From Streptomyces sp. Tue6028 (GTDB lineage Bacteria; Actinomycetota; Actinomycetes; Streptomycetales; Streptomycetaceae), in assembly GCF_002300165.1 (NCBI RefSeq), contig NZ_MLCE01000009.1, positions 62,001 to 126,000 of the forward strand: 64,000 bases of DNA, given 5' to 3'. How positions within the stretch are numbered: the first letter of the stretch is position 1; every line of letters starts with the position of its first letter. The notes beneath the pieces are model-generated. The model worked only from the letters and a program-made list of their open reading frames with translations. It made no database searches and was not told the origin of the DNA. The position numbers and the translations under genes were made by a program. Positions 1 through 8,338 of this stretch are shown here, piece by piece.

Positions 1-797
1 TGCTGGAAGTGCACGAACCAGTCCTCGCCGCCACCGGTGCGTACCCAGCCGCCCTGGTGCGGGCCGTTGACGTCGGTGTCGCCCTGCTCCAGGACGACAC
101 GCTCCTCGTACGGCCCGAAGAAGTCGCGTGAGCGGAGGACGCCCTGCCAGCCGGTCTCCACTCCCCCGGCGGGCGCGAAGATCCAGAACCAGCCGTCGTG
201 CCGGTAGAGCTTCGGGCCTTCGAGGGTGAACCAGCCGGGGATCCGGTCGGCGTCGACGACGACCTTCCCCTCGTCGAGCAGGCCCGTGCCGTCGGGGCGC
301 ATGCGGTGGCCCGTGAGCCTGTTCTTGATGCCCGAACGGGACTTGGCCCACGCGTGCACGAGATAGGCCTCGCCGGTCTCCTCGTCCCACAGCGGACAGG
401 CGTCGATGAGCCCCTTGCCCTCCTTGACCAGGTGCGGACGGGTCCAAGGACCCCGGATCTCGCGGGCGTTGACCTGGAAGACGCCGTGGTCGGGGTCGCC
501 CCAGAAGATCCAGAAGCGGTCGTCGTGGTGCCGCAGCGACGGGGCCCACACCCCGCAGTCGTGCCGGGGGGTGCGAAAGCCCGCCGCCGGCTCCAGGCGG
601 GGCAGGGCGTGTCCGACGAGCGTCCAGTTGACCAGGTCGCGGGAGTGCAGCAGCGGCAGGCCCGGAGCACGGCCGAAGCTGGAGGCGGTGAGGTAGAAGT
701 CGTCGCCGACCCGCAGGATGTCGGGGTCGGACCAGTCGGCGTCCAGGACGGGGTTGCGGTAGGTCCCGTCACCGAGGTCGGCGGAGGGCAGGGCCAT
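1..797 (-). CDS. Glycoside hydrolase family 43 (beta-xylosidase / arabinofuranosidase type), 3' end beyond the window
   Basis: GH43 enzymes hydrolyse xylo- or arabino-oligosaccharides. The first 265 codons are present and the rest runs off the left edge. The three acidic residues of the five-bladed propeller can be placed: D24 in WSDPDIL (base), D132 in GLIDACPLW (pKa modulator) and E193 in FTLEGPKLY (acid). No signal peptide is seen, so it probably acts in the cytoplasm on imported oligosaccharides. The ATG overlaps the stop of the upstream DUF6807 gene by one base (TGATG), so it is the last visible gene of the leftward sugar operon. Substrate (xylose- or arabinose-containing) cannot be fixed from this fragment. 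Confidence 0.9.
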   Translation of the reverse strand, partial: MALPSADLGDGTYRNPVLDADWSDPDILRVGDDFYLTASSFGRAPGLPLLHSRDLVNWTLVGHALPRLEPAAGFRTPRHDCGVWAPSLRHHDDRFWIFWGDPDHGVFQVNAREIRGPWTRPHLVKEGKGLIDACPLWDEETGEAYLVHAWAKSRSGIKNRLTGHRMRPDGTGLLDEGKVVVDADRIPGWFTLEGPKLYRHDGWFWIFAPAGGVETGWQGVLRSRDFFGPYEERVVLEQGDTDVNGPHQGGWVRTGGGEDWFVHFQ

Positions 798-1639
798 CAG
801 GGACTCACCGCCTTGCGGACGAGCGCGGCGGCCTCGGCCCGGTCGAGCCGGCCGTCGGCGACGACGGTGACGATCCGCCGCACGAACGTGTCACCGGCGG
901 CGACGGGCAGCCGCTCCTCGTGGGCGAGCGAGGAACCCACCCCCGGGTACTCGGCGGTGCGCACGAACCACGGGTCCTGACGCGTCGCCGCGGTGGCGCC
1001 GGCGAAGACGAGCGTCCAGGTGGCGCCCGCGAGGGCGAGCCAGTCGGCGCGCCGGCCGTGCACCGCGGTCACGTCCTCGGCGTCGGCGGTGAACACCCGT
1101 GGTGTCTCGGCCTCCTTGCGGGCGCGCCAGAAGAAGCCGCCGTAGGCCGCGCCGGGCCGCCCGTTGGTGGCCGGGCTGCCGATGGTCAGCGTGCCCCGGG
1201 TGGTGTTCGTCAGCGAGAAGGTGAAGTCCAGTGCCCAGGCGGACCCGGTCAGTGCGGTGGTCGCCACCGTGCGCCGCTCGCGCAGCAGTTCGCCGCCCGC
1301 GGCCACCCAGCGCAGCTCCTCCACGAAGCCGTCGGGGTCGCGCAGCTGGAAGGCGGTGTGCCGCTGAGCGCCGTGGTTGTCGAGTTCGGTAGGACCCCGG
1401 TCGCGGACATAGGTGCGCCCGCCCCAGAAGTTGTGCCCCTCGACGTCGGGTACGGCGACACCGACGCCGAGGTGGTGTACGTGGTCGGCGGGGCTCAGCT
1501 CGGTGACGGCGGTGCCGGCCAGTGTGGTGACGGGGTGCAGGTACGGGCGCGGCGACAGCCGGGCCGGCAGTGCGGGCCGGGTGAAGTAGCGGCCGACGGG
1601 GCGGCCCGCCACGCGCAGGACCAGCGACTCCTCGTTCAT
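797..1639 (-). CDS. DUF6807 / PmoA family protein
   Basis: This 280-residue protein belongs to the PmoA-like DUF6807 family, often encoded next to Gfo/Idh/MocA oxidoreductases and sugar ABC importers in actinobacteria. Family-typical stretches are HVHHLGVGVAVPDV with FWGGRTYV near residues 53-77, and GAAYGGFFWR near 163-172. The precise reaction is not established. No signal peptide or membrane segment is visible. The ATG lies inside the stop region of the upstream oxidoreductase (overlap of four bases), so translation is coupled. In this context it is probably an accessory enzyme for a modified sugar or sugar acid; that is inference from neighbours. Confidence 0.85.
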   Translation of the reverse strand: MNEESLVLRVAGRPVGRYFTRPALPARLSPRPYLHPVTTLAGTAVTELSPADHVHHLGVGVAVPDVEGHNFWGGRTYVRDRGPTELDNHGAQRHTAFQLRDPDGFVEELRWVAAGGELLRERRTVATTALTGSAWALDFTFSLTNTTRGTLTIGSPATNGRPGAAYGGFFWRARKEAETPRVFTADAEDVTAVHGRRADWLALAGATWTLVFAGATAATRQDPWFVRTAEYPGVGSSLAHEERLPVAAGDTFVRRIVTVVADGRLDRAEAAALVRKAVSP

Positions 1640-2832
1640 CCGGTGCTCACCTCCTTCGGCGGCGCCCAGACGGCGCCCAGCTCGGAGTAGAGGGCGAGGG
1701 TGTCGGCGGCCGCCGCGACCAGGCCGTCGACGCCGCGCACGACCCGGCGGTTCTCTCCGGGCACCCGGGTCCAGCTGTCCTCGGGCAGGGCACGCGGATC
1801 GGGCGCCTGTCGAATCGCTTCAACGACCTTCATGAAGGCACCCGTCGACTCGGGTGTGACCAGCAGGTCCGTGCCGTCCGTCAGATGGGCGACCAGGTTC
1901 TCCAGCAGGTCCGTCCGGCCGAAGTCGGTCTCCTCGGGGCCGTGCCCGGAGCGCTGCACGAGAACGCGGTCCTGCTTGTACCAGAAGGTGATCCGCCCGG
2001 CGCTGCCGTGCACCACGACGTACGGTTCGTCGGGGCGTTCGGCGCACAGGGTCGCGGCCACGGTGATCCGGCCGCCGGCCGTGGTGACGCGCACGCACGA
2101 GGTGTCGTCGGACTCGATGTCGTTGGCGCGCAGCAGCTCGGTCTCGATCCCGGTGACGTCCTCGGCGCGGGTGGCACCGTCGAGGGCGAGCGCCGTGGCG
2201 ACGGCGTGGGCGAGGGGGTTCGTCAGCACGCCGTCGACGACGTCCACGCCGTTCAGGCGGCGCTTGCCCGCCCACGGCGCACGCCGGTAGTACGCCTCGC
2301 CCCGTGCCCACGCTCCGGCGCCGCCGATCCCCAGCACCCGGCCGATCGCACCCTCGGCGATCAGTTCCCGGACGGCGGGCACGGCGTGCGAGCCGAGCGA
2401 CTGGAAGCCGATCTGGCAGGCGACGCCGGCCGCGGCGACCCCGTCGGCCATCCTGCGGAACTCCGCGTACGAGGGGGCGGGCGGCTTCTCCAGCAGCAGG
2501 TGCACGCCCTTGCCCGCGGCGGTCAGCGCCAGGTCGGTGTGGGTGGGGATGGGGGTGCAGATCACGGCGATCGCCGCGCGGGTGGAGTCGAGGAGGGCAC
2601 CGAAGTCGGCGGACTGCTGGACCTGCAGGCCGCCCAGCTCCGCGTCCGTGAGCGGGTTCAGCTCGCAGATACCGGCGAGCCGTACGAGGCCCTGGTCCTG
2701 AAGACGGCGGATGTTGCGCAGGTGCCAGTCGCCGTGGCCGCGGGCGCCCGCGAGGACGACGGGCAGCGGCAGGTCCCGGGCGGGCGGGTTCGTCGGCCCG
2801 CCGACGGCGGACGCCTGAGGCTGGTGGCTCAT
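1636..2832 (-). CDS. Gfo/Idh/MocA family NAD(P)-dependent oxidoreductase
   Basis: The 398-residue protein has an N-terminal Rossmann fold beginning at about residue 25 (VVLAGARGHGDWH) and the family EKP motif (LLLEKPPAP) that contributes the catalytic lysine. The C-terminal half is the alpha/beta dimerisation and substrate domain. Relatives oxidise or reduce hydroxyls of sugars, inositols or sugar acids. It sits between an ABC permease, with which it shares an ATGA overlap, and the DUF6807 gene, so it probably processes the imported sugar. The cofactor and substrate cannot be read from sequence. A much longer reading frame extends upstream, but the start after the permease stop gives the coupled operon arrangement. 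Confidence 0.88.
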   Translation of the reverse strand: MSHQPQASAVGGPTNPPARDLPLPVVLAGARGHGDWHLRNIRRLQDQGLVRLAGICELNPLTDAELGGLQVQQSADFGALLDSTRAAIAVICTPIPTHTDLALTAAGKGVHLLLEKPPAPSYAEFRRMADGVAAAGVACQIGFQSLGSHAVPAVRELIAEGAIGRVLGIGGAGAWARGEAYYRRAPWAGKRRLNGVDVVDGVLTNPLAHAVATALALDGATRAEDVTGIETELLRANDIESDDTSCVRVTTAGGRITVAATLCAERPDEPYVVVHGSAGRITFWYKQDRVLVQRSGHGPEETDFGRTDLLENLVAHLTDGTDLLVTPESTGAFMKVVEAIRQAPDPRALPEDSWTRVPGENRRVVRGVDGLVAAAADTLALYSELGAVWAPPKEVSTG

Positions 2833-3731
2833 CCCTTCACCGCCCCCGCGCTGAATCCCGTGATCAGCCACTTCTGGATGAAGGCGAAGACGATGACGAC
2901 GGGGACGGCGGCGATGATTCCGCCGGCGGCGAGCGCGCCGAGGTCGACACTGTCCGAGCTCATCAGGGTGTTGAGGCCGACCGGGATGGTCTGCTTGCCC
3001 TGATCGCTGAGGAACATCAGGGCGAACAGGAAATGGTTCCAGGCGTGCACGAAGGCGAAGGAGCCGACGGCGATCAGGCCGGGCCGCAGCAGCGGGAGCA
3101 CGACGATCCGGAAGGCCTTGAAGCGGTCGCAGCCGTCGACCCAGGCGGCCTCCTCCAGGGAGTACGGCACGTTCCTGATGAACCCGCTGATGAGGATCAT
3201 CGACAGCGGCAGCTGGAAGACCGTCTCGGCGATGATGACGCTGCCCAGCGAGTTGATCATCTGGAGCTTGGCGAAGATCTGGAAGAGCGGCACGAGGAGC
3301 AGCGCCCCCGGCACGAACTGGGAGCACAGCAGCGCCAGCATGAAGCCGCGCTTGATCCTGAAGTCGAAGCGGGCGAGGGCGTATCCGCCGGCGAGGGCGA
3401 CGACGGTGGTCAGCACCAGGGTGGCGAGCGCGATGAGCACGCTGTTCTGGAAGTAGGTCCCGAAGCTGCGCTCGGTCCAGACCTTGTCGAAGTGGTCGAA
3501 GGTCATGGGCCACGGGACGAGCGAGGTGGAGCCGGCGGGGCGGAGCGCGAACAGCAGGATCCAGTAGAAGGGGACCAGGGTGAAGAGCAGGTAGACCGAC
3601 AGCGGGAGGTAGATCTGCCAGCGGGGCACCTCGTCCCAGGCCCGCCTGGTCTTCTGGAGGGTCGGCCGGGGTTCCTCGGCCGCCGGTGCGGGTGCGGCCG
3701 GAGCGATCGTCCCGGCGTCCTTGGTGATCAC
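2829..3731 (-). CDS. Carbohydrate ABC transporter permease (MalG/CUT1 type)
   Basis: A 300-residue membrane subunit of a CUT1-family sugar importer. Six hydrophobic segments are visible, and the cytoplasmic EAA loop appears as EEAAWVDGCDRFKAFRIVVLPLLRPG. The C-terminus ends in the usual ITGFSAGAVKG form. The start is a GTG overlapping the TGA of the partner permease (GTGA). It would pair with the product of the upstream gene. No ATPase gene is present, which is normal in Streptomyces, where MsiK energises many importers. Confidence 0.92.
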   Translation of the reverse strand: MITKDAGTIAPAAPAPAAEEPRPTLQKTRRAWDEVPRWQIYLPLSVYLLFTLVPFYWILLFALRPAGSTSLVPWPMTFDHFDKVWTERSFGTYFQNSVLIALATLVLTTVVALAGGYALARFDFRIKRGFMLALLCSQFVPGALLLVPLFQIFAKLQMINSLGSVIIAETVFQLPLSMILISGFIRNVPYSLEEAAWVDGCDRFKAFRIVVLPLLRPGLIAVGSFAFVHAWNHFLFALMFLSDQGKQTIPVGLNTLMSSDSVDLGALAAGGIIAAVPVVIVFAFIQKWLITGFSAGAVKG

Positions 3732-4663
3732 TTGTCCCCGCCTCCGAACTTGCTCAGTCGCAGGTAGACGATCGAGCAGAAGAGCAGAATCACGAACGCG
3801 ACCGTGGTCAGGGCCGACGCGTAGCCGAAGTTGTGGGCGTCGACACTGGTGTTCGCGATGTAGAGCGGCAGTGTCGTCGTCTCGCCCGCGGGGCCTCCCC
3901 CGGTCAGCGTGTAGAGCAGGTCGACGTTGTTGAACTCCCACACCGCGCGCAGCAGCGTGGACAGGACGATGGCGTCCTTGAGGTGCGGCAGTGTGATGTG
4001 CAGGAACTGCCGGACCCGGCCCGCGCCGTCGACCTCGGCGGCCTCGTACAGATCCTTGGAGACGGACTGGAGGTCGGCGAGGATGAGGATCGCGAAGAAC
4101 GGCACGCCGCGCCACAGATCGGCGACCACCGCGGCCGGGAAGACGGTGGAGGTGTCGGAGAGCCAGCTGGTGCCGTACTGTCCGATGCCCGCGTCGGCGA
4201 GGTAACGGGTGATGCCCGTCTGGGAGTTGTAGAGCAGCACCCAGATCGCGGAGGTCAGCACGCCGGAGACGGCCCACGGTGAGAAGACCAGCGCGCGGCC
4301 GACCGCCCGTCCCACGAAGGTCTGGTTGACGATCAGCGCGAGCGCCAGGCCGAACAGCAGCTGGAGGCCCACCTCGACGACGACCCACTTGGCGCTGAAG
4401 GTCAGCGTGTCCCAGAACTGGGGGTCGTCGGTGAAGGCGTGCACGAAGTTGTCGAAGCCCGCGTAGCCGTTGCGCCAGGGCTTGGTGGGGTTGTAGTTCT
4501 GCAGGCTGTAGTAGAAGACGCTGATGACGGGGTAGGCGATGAAGCCCAGCATCAGCAGCGCCGCCGGGGCGATCAGCAGGTACGGGAGCCTGTGCGGCGT
4601 CGCGGAGGCACGGCGTCGCCGGGCCGGCGCGGGCGGTTTCGCCACGGCTGCGGCTTGGGCCAT
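3728..4663 (-). CDS. Carbohydrate ABC transporter permease (MalF/CUT1 type)
   Basis: The 311-residue partner permease has a basic N-terminal tail, then six membrane segments, with the EAA loop at YEAAEVDGAGRVRQFLHITLPHLKD. GGAG lies just upstream of the ATG. It is the first gene of a transcription unit that runs left through the second permease, the oxidoreductase, DUF6807 and GH43. Two LacI-type operators lie 67-102 bp upstream, so a LacI-family repressor encoded elsewhere probably controls it. No solute-binding protein gene accompanies it, which is unusual for this family. Confidence 0.92.
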   Translation of the reverse strand: MAQAAAVAKPPAPARRRRASATPHRLPYLLIAPAALLMLGFIAYPVISVFYYSLQNYNPTKPWRNGYAGFDNFVHAFTDDPQFWDTLTFSAKWVVVEVGLQLLFGLALALIVNQTFVGRAVGRALVFSPWAVSGVLTSAIWVLLYNSQTGITRYLADAGIGQYGTSWLSDTSTVFPAAVVADLWRGVPFFAILILADLQSVSKDLYEAAEVDGAGRVRQFLHITLPHLKDAIVLSTLLRAVWEFNNVDLLYTLTGGGPAGETTTLPLYIANTSVDAHNFGYASALTTVAFVILLFCSIVYLRLSKFGGGDK

Positions 4664-4729
4664 GACTGTTCTCCGTTCGCTTGCGGTGGGTCTGTTCGGT
4701 GGGTGCCCGGTCGTTCACGGACTGTGCAG

Positions 4730-4765
4730 GAAGCGCTTGCTCCATGCATCTGGTTGAAGCGCTTC
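4730..4765. promoter_or_regulatory. Pair of LacI-family operators upstream of the ABC permease operon
   Basis: Two copies of the AAGCGCTT core occur at 4731-4738 and 4757-4764, centres 26 bp apart. The second is a perfect ten-base palindrome (GAAGCGCTTC, 4756-4765) and the first differs in the last base. This matches the known AANCGNTT half-site logic of LacI-type sugar repressors. The location upstream of the permease start fits repression of the transport operon. Confidence 0.75.
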
Positions 4766-4806
4766 GCGGATCTCGTTCGGGATGTCGGCCGTGCGGACGT
4801 GCGGTC

Positions 4807-4866
4807 CGGGGACCCCGGGTGCGGATCGGGGTCCCCGTGTGCGGGGGCGGGCATCCCCGCCCCCGC
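4807..4866 (-). terminator. Double terminator after the sugar-acid dehydratase gene
   Basis: Two perfect hairpins stand in series just after the dehydratase stop at 4873. The first in transcription order is 4841-4851 with 4856-4866 (11 bp, 4-base loop); the second is 4807-4817 with 4827-4837 (11 bp, 9-base loop). There is no U tract, as is usual in Streptomyces. They separate the GntR-controlled enzymes from the LacI-controlled transport operon. Confidence 0.7.
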
Positions 4867-4872
4867 TCGGGG

Positions 4873-6594
4873 TCACCCGGCGTACGGGTCCGGCACCTTC
4901 CCCGGCCTGGCCAGGAACTCGAAGTCGCAGCCGGTGTCGGCCTGCGTGATCTGGTCGTTGTAGAGCGCGCCGTAGCCGCGCTCGTACCGGGCGGGCGGCG
5001 GCGTCCACCGCGCCCTGCGGTTCTCCAGCTCCTCGTCGTCCACGTGGAGCCGAAGGGTGCGGGCCTCGACGTCGAGGGTGATCGTGTCACCGCTGCGCAC
5101 CAGGGCGAGCGGCCCGCCGACGTACGACTCGGGCGCCACGTGCAGCACGCACGCGCCGTAACTGGTACCGCTCATCCGGGCGTCGGAGATCCGCACCATG
5201 TCCCGGACGCCCTGCTTCAGCAGGTGGTCGGGGATGGGCAGCATCCCGTACTCGGGCATGCCGGGGCCGCCCTTGGGGCCGGCGTTGCGCAGCACCAGCA
5301 CGCTGTCGGCCGTGATGCCGAGCCCGGGGTCGTTGATGGTGCGCTGCATGGTCCGGTAGTCGTCGAACACGACCGCGGGACCGGTGTGCTTGAGCAGGTG
5401 CGGCTCGGCGGCGATGTGCTTGATGACGGCGCCGTCGGGGCAGAGGTTGCCGCGCAGCACGGCGACCCCGCCCTCCGAGGCGACCGGGTTGTCGCGGGTG
5501 CGGATGACGTCGTCGTTGTGCACGCGTGCGCCGTCGAGCTGTTCGCGCATGCTGTCGTACGACACGGTCGGCCGGTCGAGATGCAGCAGGTCGGTGATCC
5601 GCGACAGGAACCCGGGCAGGCCGCCGGCGAAGTGGAAGTCCTCCATCAGGTACTTCCGTCCGCCGGGCCGGACGTCGGCGAGCACCGGCACGGTCCGCGC
5701 GATGCGGTCGAAGTCGTCGAGGGCGAGGGGAACCCCGGACCGACCGGCCATGGCGATCAGATGGATCACGGCGTTGGTGGAGCCGCCGAGCCCGAGGACG
5801 GTGGTCACCGCGTCCGCGAAGGCGTCGGCCGTCAGGATGTCGGACAACTTGCGGTCCTTGCGGACGAGTTCGACGATCCTGAGCCCGGACGCGGCGGCCA
5901 TCCGATCGTGTCCGGAGTCGACGGCGGGGATGCTCGACGCGCCGGGCACGGTGACGCCGAGGGCCTCGGCGGCAGCGGTGAGCGTGGACGCCGTCCCCAT
6001 GGTCATGCAGTGCCCCGGCGACCTGGCGAGCCCGCTCTCCAGTTCGCTCATCTCGCAGTCCCCGATGAGCCCGGCGCGCTTGTCGTCCCAGTACTTCCAC
6101 ATGTCCGTGCCGGAGCCGAGGACCTCGTCGCGCCAGTGTCCGGGGAGCATCGGCCCGGCGGGCACGAACACGGTCGGCAGGTCGACGGAGGCCGCGCCCA
6201 TCAGCAGGGCGGGAGTCGACTTGTCGCAGCCGCCCAGCAGCACCGCGCCGTCGACCGGGTACGACCGCAGCAGTTCCTCGGTCTCCATCGCGAGCATGTT
6301 GCGGTAGAGCATCGGGGTCGGCTTCTGGAAGGTCTCGCTGAGCGTCGACACCGGGAATTCGAGCGGGAAACCGCCGGCCTGCCACACTCCGCGCTTCACG
6401 GCCTGCGCGCGGTCGCGCAGGTGCACGTGGCAGGGGTTGATGTCGCTCCAGGTGTTGAGGATCGCGACGACCGGCTTGCCGAGGTGCTCCTCGGGCAGAT
6501 AGCCGAGCTGCCGCGTCCGGGCCCGGTGGCTGAACGAGCGGAGCCCGTCCGTGCCGTACCACTGGTGGCTTCTGAGGTCTTCCGGGCGCTTCAT
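4873..6594 (-). CDS. IlvD/Edd family sugar-acid dehydratase (aldonate dehydratase type)
   Basis: The 573-residue protein belongs to the IlvD/Edd iron-sulfur dehydratases. The three cluster cysteines are visible in NPCHVHL, LGGCDKSTPA and GHCMTMGTAS, and the TNAVIHL stretch is typical. Next to a DHDPS-superfamily aldolase or dehydratase and sugar transport genes, the likely role is dehydration of a pentonate or hexonate to its 2-keto-3-deoxy derivative in a non-phosphorylative sugar pathway. Branched-chain dihydroxy-acid dehydratase is less likely from context. ATG at 6594 overlaps the upstream stop (ATGA); an in-frame GTG at 6603 is an alternative start. Confidence 0.88.
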   Translation of the reverse strand: MKRPEDLRSHQWYGTDGLRSFSHRARTRQLGYLPEEHLGKPVVAILNTWSDINPCHVHLRDRAQAVKRGVWQAGGFPLEFPVSTLSETFQKPTPMLYRNMLAMETEELLRSYPVDGAVLLGGCDKSTPALLMGAASVDLPTVFVPAGPMLPGHWRDEVLGSGTDMWKYWDDKRAGLIGDCEMSELESGLARSPGHCMTMGTASTLTAAAEALGVTVPGASSIPAVDSGHDRMAAASGLRIVELVRKDRKLSDILTADAFADAVTTVLGLGGSTNAVIHLIAMAGRSGVPLALDDFDRIARTVPVLADVRPGGRKYLMEDFHFAGGLPGFLSRITDLLHLDRPTVSYDSMREQLDGARVHNDDVIRTRDNPVASEGGVAVLRGNLCPDGAVIKHIAAEPHLLKHTGPAVVFDDYRTMQRTINDPGLGITADSVLVLRNAGPKGGPGMPEYGMLPIPDHLLKQGVRDMVRISDARMSGTSYGACVLHVAPESYVGGPLALVRSGDTITLDVEARTLRLHVDDEELENRRARWTPPPARYERGYGALYNDQITQADTGCDFEFLARPGKVPDPYAG

Positions 6595-7499
6595 ATGGAC
6601 CACCCCGCGGCGATGGCCGCCACTTCCGCGCGCTCGGGTGCGGGCAGCGGCTTGCTCGGCGGGCGGACGTCACGGCGGCACAGGTCGAGCGAGGCCAGCG
6701 CCTCCTTGACCACGGTGACGTTGTTCGCCGAGCCGTTGGCCGCGCGCAGCTCCTCGAAGCGGCGGATCTGTTCCCAGACCTTCATGGCGGCCGGATAGTC
6801 CCCGGATCGAAGCGCTTCGATCATGTTCAGGGAGACCGCCGGGGCGACGTTGACGAGCCCCGAGGTGAAGCCGGTGGCACCGGCCGAGAAGTACGAGGGC
6901 GCGTAGGGCTCGGCGAGTCCAGCCACCCAGACGAAGCGTTCGAGTCCGGCGTCCCGCGCGAAGGCGGCGAAGCGCGCGGCGTCCGGCACGGCGTACTTCA
7001 CCCCGATGACGTTCGGGCAGACGTCGGCGAGTTCGGCCAGGCGCGCGCCCTCCAGGAGCGGGTTGCGGAGGTAGGGGACGACGCCGAGCTCGGGCACGGC
7101 CTCGGCGATGGCCCGGTGGTAGTCGACCCAGCCGCCCTCCGAGACGTACGGGTGCACCGGCTGATGGACCATCACCATCTGGGCGCCGAGCTGCCGTGCG
7201 TGCCGTGCCGAGGCGATCGCGGTGGGCACGTCGTGTCCGACGCCGACGAGTATGGCGGCCCGGTCCCCCGCCTCCTCGACGGTCAGCTCGGTGACGAGTT
7301 GCCTCTCCTCGGGCGTCAGCGCGTAGAACTCCCCCGTGTTGCCGTTCGGTGTCAGGGTTCTGACTCCGCCGTCGAGCAGCCGGCGCAGCAGGGCCCGGTG
7401 AGTGTCGCGGTCGATCGTGCCGTCCTCGGCGAACGGGGTCACGGGGATCGCCACGACCTCGGCGAGCGCCGCCCGCTGGGTCTCGTACGTCGCTGTCAT
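6591..7499 (-). CDS. Dihydrodipicolinate synthase family: 2-keto-3-deoxy-sugar-acid aldolase or dehydratase
   Basis: This 302-residue TIM-barrel protein of the DHDPS superfamily has the phosphate/carboxylate loop PNGNTGEFYAL (residues 51-61), the active-site tyrosine region PYLRNP (142-147) and the Schiff-base lysine K168 in GVKYAV. The substrate arginine of true DapA (the GRTG motif) is absent, which argues against lysine synthesis. It overlaps the GntR gene upstream and the dehydratase downstream by four bases each. It probably receives the dehydratase product, cleaving it to pyruvate plus an aldehyde or dehydrating it toward alpha-ketoglutarate semialdehyde. Confidence 0.87.
   Translation of the reverse strand: MTATYETQRAALAEVVAIPVTPFAEDGTIDRDTHRALLRRLLDGGVRTLTPNGNTGEFYALTPEERQLVTELTVEEAGDRAAILVGVGHDVPTAIASARHARQLGAQMVMVHQPVHPYVSEGGWVDYHRAIAEAVPELGVVPYLRNPLLEGARLAELADVCPNVIGVKYAVPDAARFAAFARDAGLERFVWVAGLAEPYAPSYFSAGATGFTSGLVNVAPAVSLNMIEALRSGDYPAAMKVWEQIRRFEELRAANGSANNVTVVKEALASLDLCRRDVRPPSKPLPAPERAEVAAIAAGWSI
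6805..6822. other. Intragenic 18-bp perfect palindrome with LacI-type core
   Basis: Positions 6805-6822 read the same on both strands (GATCGAAGCGC...) and contain the AAGCGCTT core found twice at 4731-4764. It lies in the coding sequence of the aldolase gene (MIEALRS). It could be an auxiliary operator of the same regulator or a chance result of codon use. Confidence 0.4.
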
Positions 7500-8152
7500 T
7501 CCTGTCCATCCTCTTCCTGGCCCTGGGGGAAGGCCCGTTGCACGAACGACGCGATGTGGGCGTGCAGCGCCCCGGCCGCGCCGTCGGCGTCACCGTCGAG
7601 GGCGAGCCGCAGGATCTCCCGGTGCTCGCTGGCCTCGCGTTCCCAGGACGGGTTCGCGGCCCAGGCGACCGTGGAGACCAGGGCGGCCTGGTCGCGCACC
7701 TCGTCGAGCATCCGGCCGAGCAGTGGATTGCCGCAGGGCACGTACAGGGCGCGGTGGAACTCCCGGTTGGCGAGCGAGCGTTCCGCGGTGTCGGCGGCCT
7801 CGTCGGCGCGGGTCAGCGCGTCTCGCGCGGCGTCGAGGGAGGCCCCCCGGCGAACCGCCCGGCGCAGTGCCTCCGGTTCGAGGAGCAGCCGCACGTCGTA
7901 CACCTCGCGCGCCATGTCCGCATCCACCATGCGCACCGTGACGCCCTTGTACTGGCTCATCACGACAAGACCGGTACCGGCCAGTGTCTTGAGCGCCTCG
8001 CGCACCGGTGTCTTCGACACCCCGAACTGCGCGGCGAGCTCGGTCTCGACCAGGGCCTGTCCGGGCGTCAACTGCCCGGTGAGGATGCGGTGTTTGATCC
8101 CCTCCAGCACGAATTGCGTGCGGGACGGGATCGGGGTGGGCACAGAGGTCAT
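7496..8152 (-). CDS. GntR family regulator, FadR subfamily
   Basis: The 218-residue protein has an N-terminal winged helix (about residues 10-75, with LAAQFGVSKTPVREALKTL as helix-turn-helix) and an all-alpha FCD ligand domain (about 85-205) with the metal-binding D and H residues in FHRALY and EHREILRLAL. FadR-type regulators often repress sugar-acid catabolism and respond to the acid. It heads the operon with the aldolase and dehydratase through ATGA overlaps, and the 14-bp repeats and inverted repeat directly upstream (8163-8233) are probable binding sites. Confidence 0.92.
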   Translation of the reverse strand: MTSVPTPIPSRTQFVLEGIKHRILTGQLTPGQALVETELAAQFGVSKTPVREALKTLAGTGLVVMSQYKGVTVRMVDADMAREVYDVRLLLEPEALRRAVRRGASLDAARDALTRADEAADTAERSLANREFHRALYVPCGNPLLGRMLDEVRDQAALVSTVAWAANPSWEREASEHREILRLALDGDADGAAGALHAHIASFVQRAFPQGQEEDGQE

Positions 8153-8162
8153 GCGCGCCTCT

Positions 8163-8233
8163 CGGATCTCACGTGTCGGATCGCGTGTATCGGATCTCGC
8201 GTATCGCGTCTCATATATGACGTACGAAGTACG
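8163..8233. promoter_or_regulatory. Four degenerate 14-bp repeats plus an inverted repeat before the GntR gene
   Basis: Direct repeats at 8163-8176, 8177-8190, 8191-8204 and 8205-8218 begin CGGATCTC, CGGATCGC, CGGATCTC and CGCGTCTC. They are followed at 8221-8233 by a perfect 5-3-5 inverted repeat (CGTAC GAA GTACG). The block is less GC-rich than its surroundings and lies 11-81 bp before the regulator start, where the promoter and an autoregulatory operator are expected. Confidence 0.6.
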
Positions 8234-8338
8234 ACGCGATGAAGGTAAGAGCGGTGCCGTGTTTCGTCAACGCTTCGGACAAAAGAAGTTGGGGTGACCG
8301 GCGGGGTGGGGGCGGCGCCCGGCGAGTCGGGGTGCGTG

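Noticed and set aside
1636-3513. 625-codon frame extending the Gfo/Idh/MocA gene upstream
   Set aside because: The first 227 codons overlap the permease gene and are arginine-rich; the real start overlaps the permease stop.
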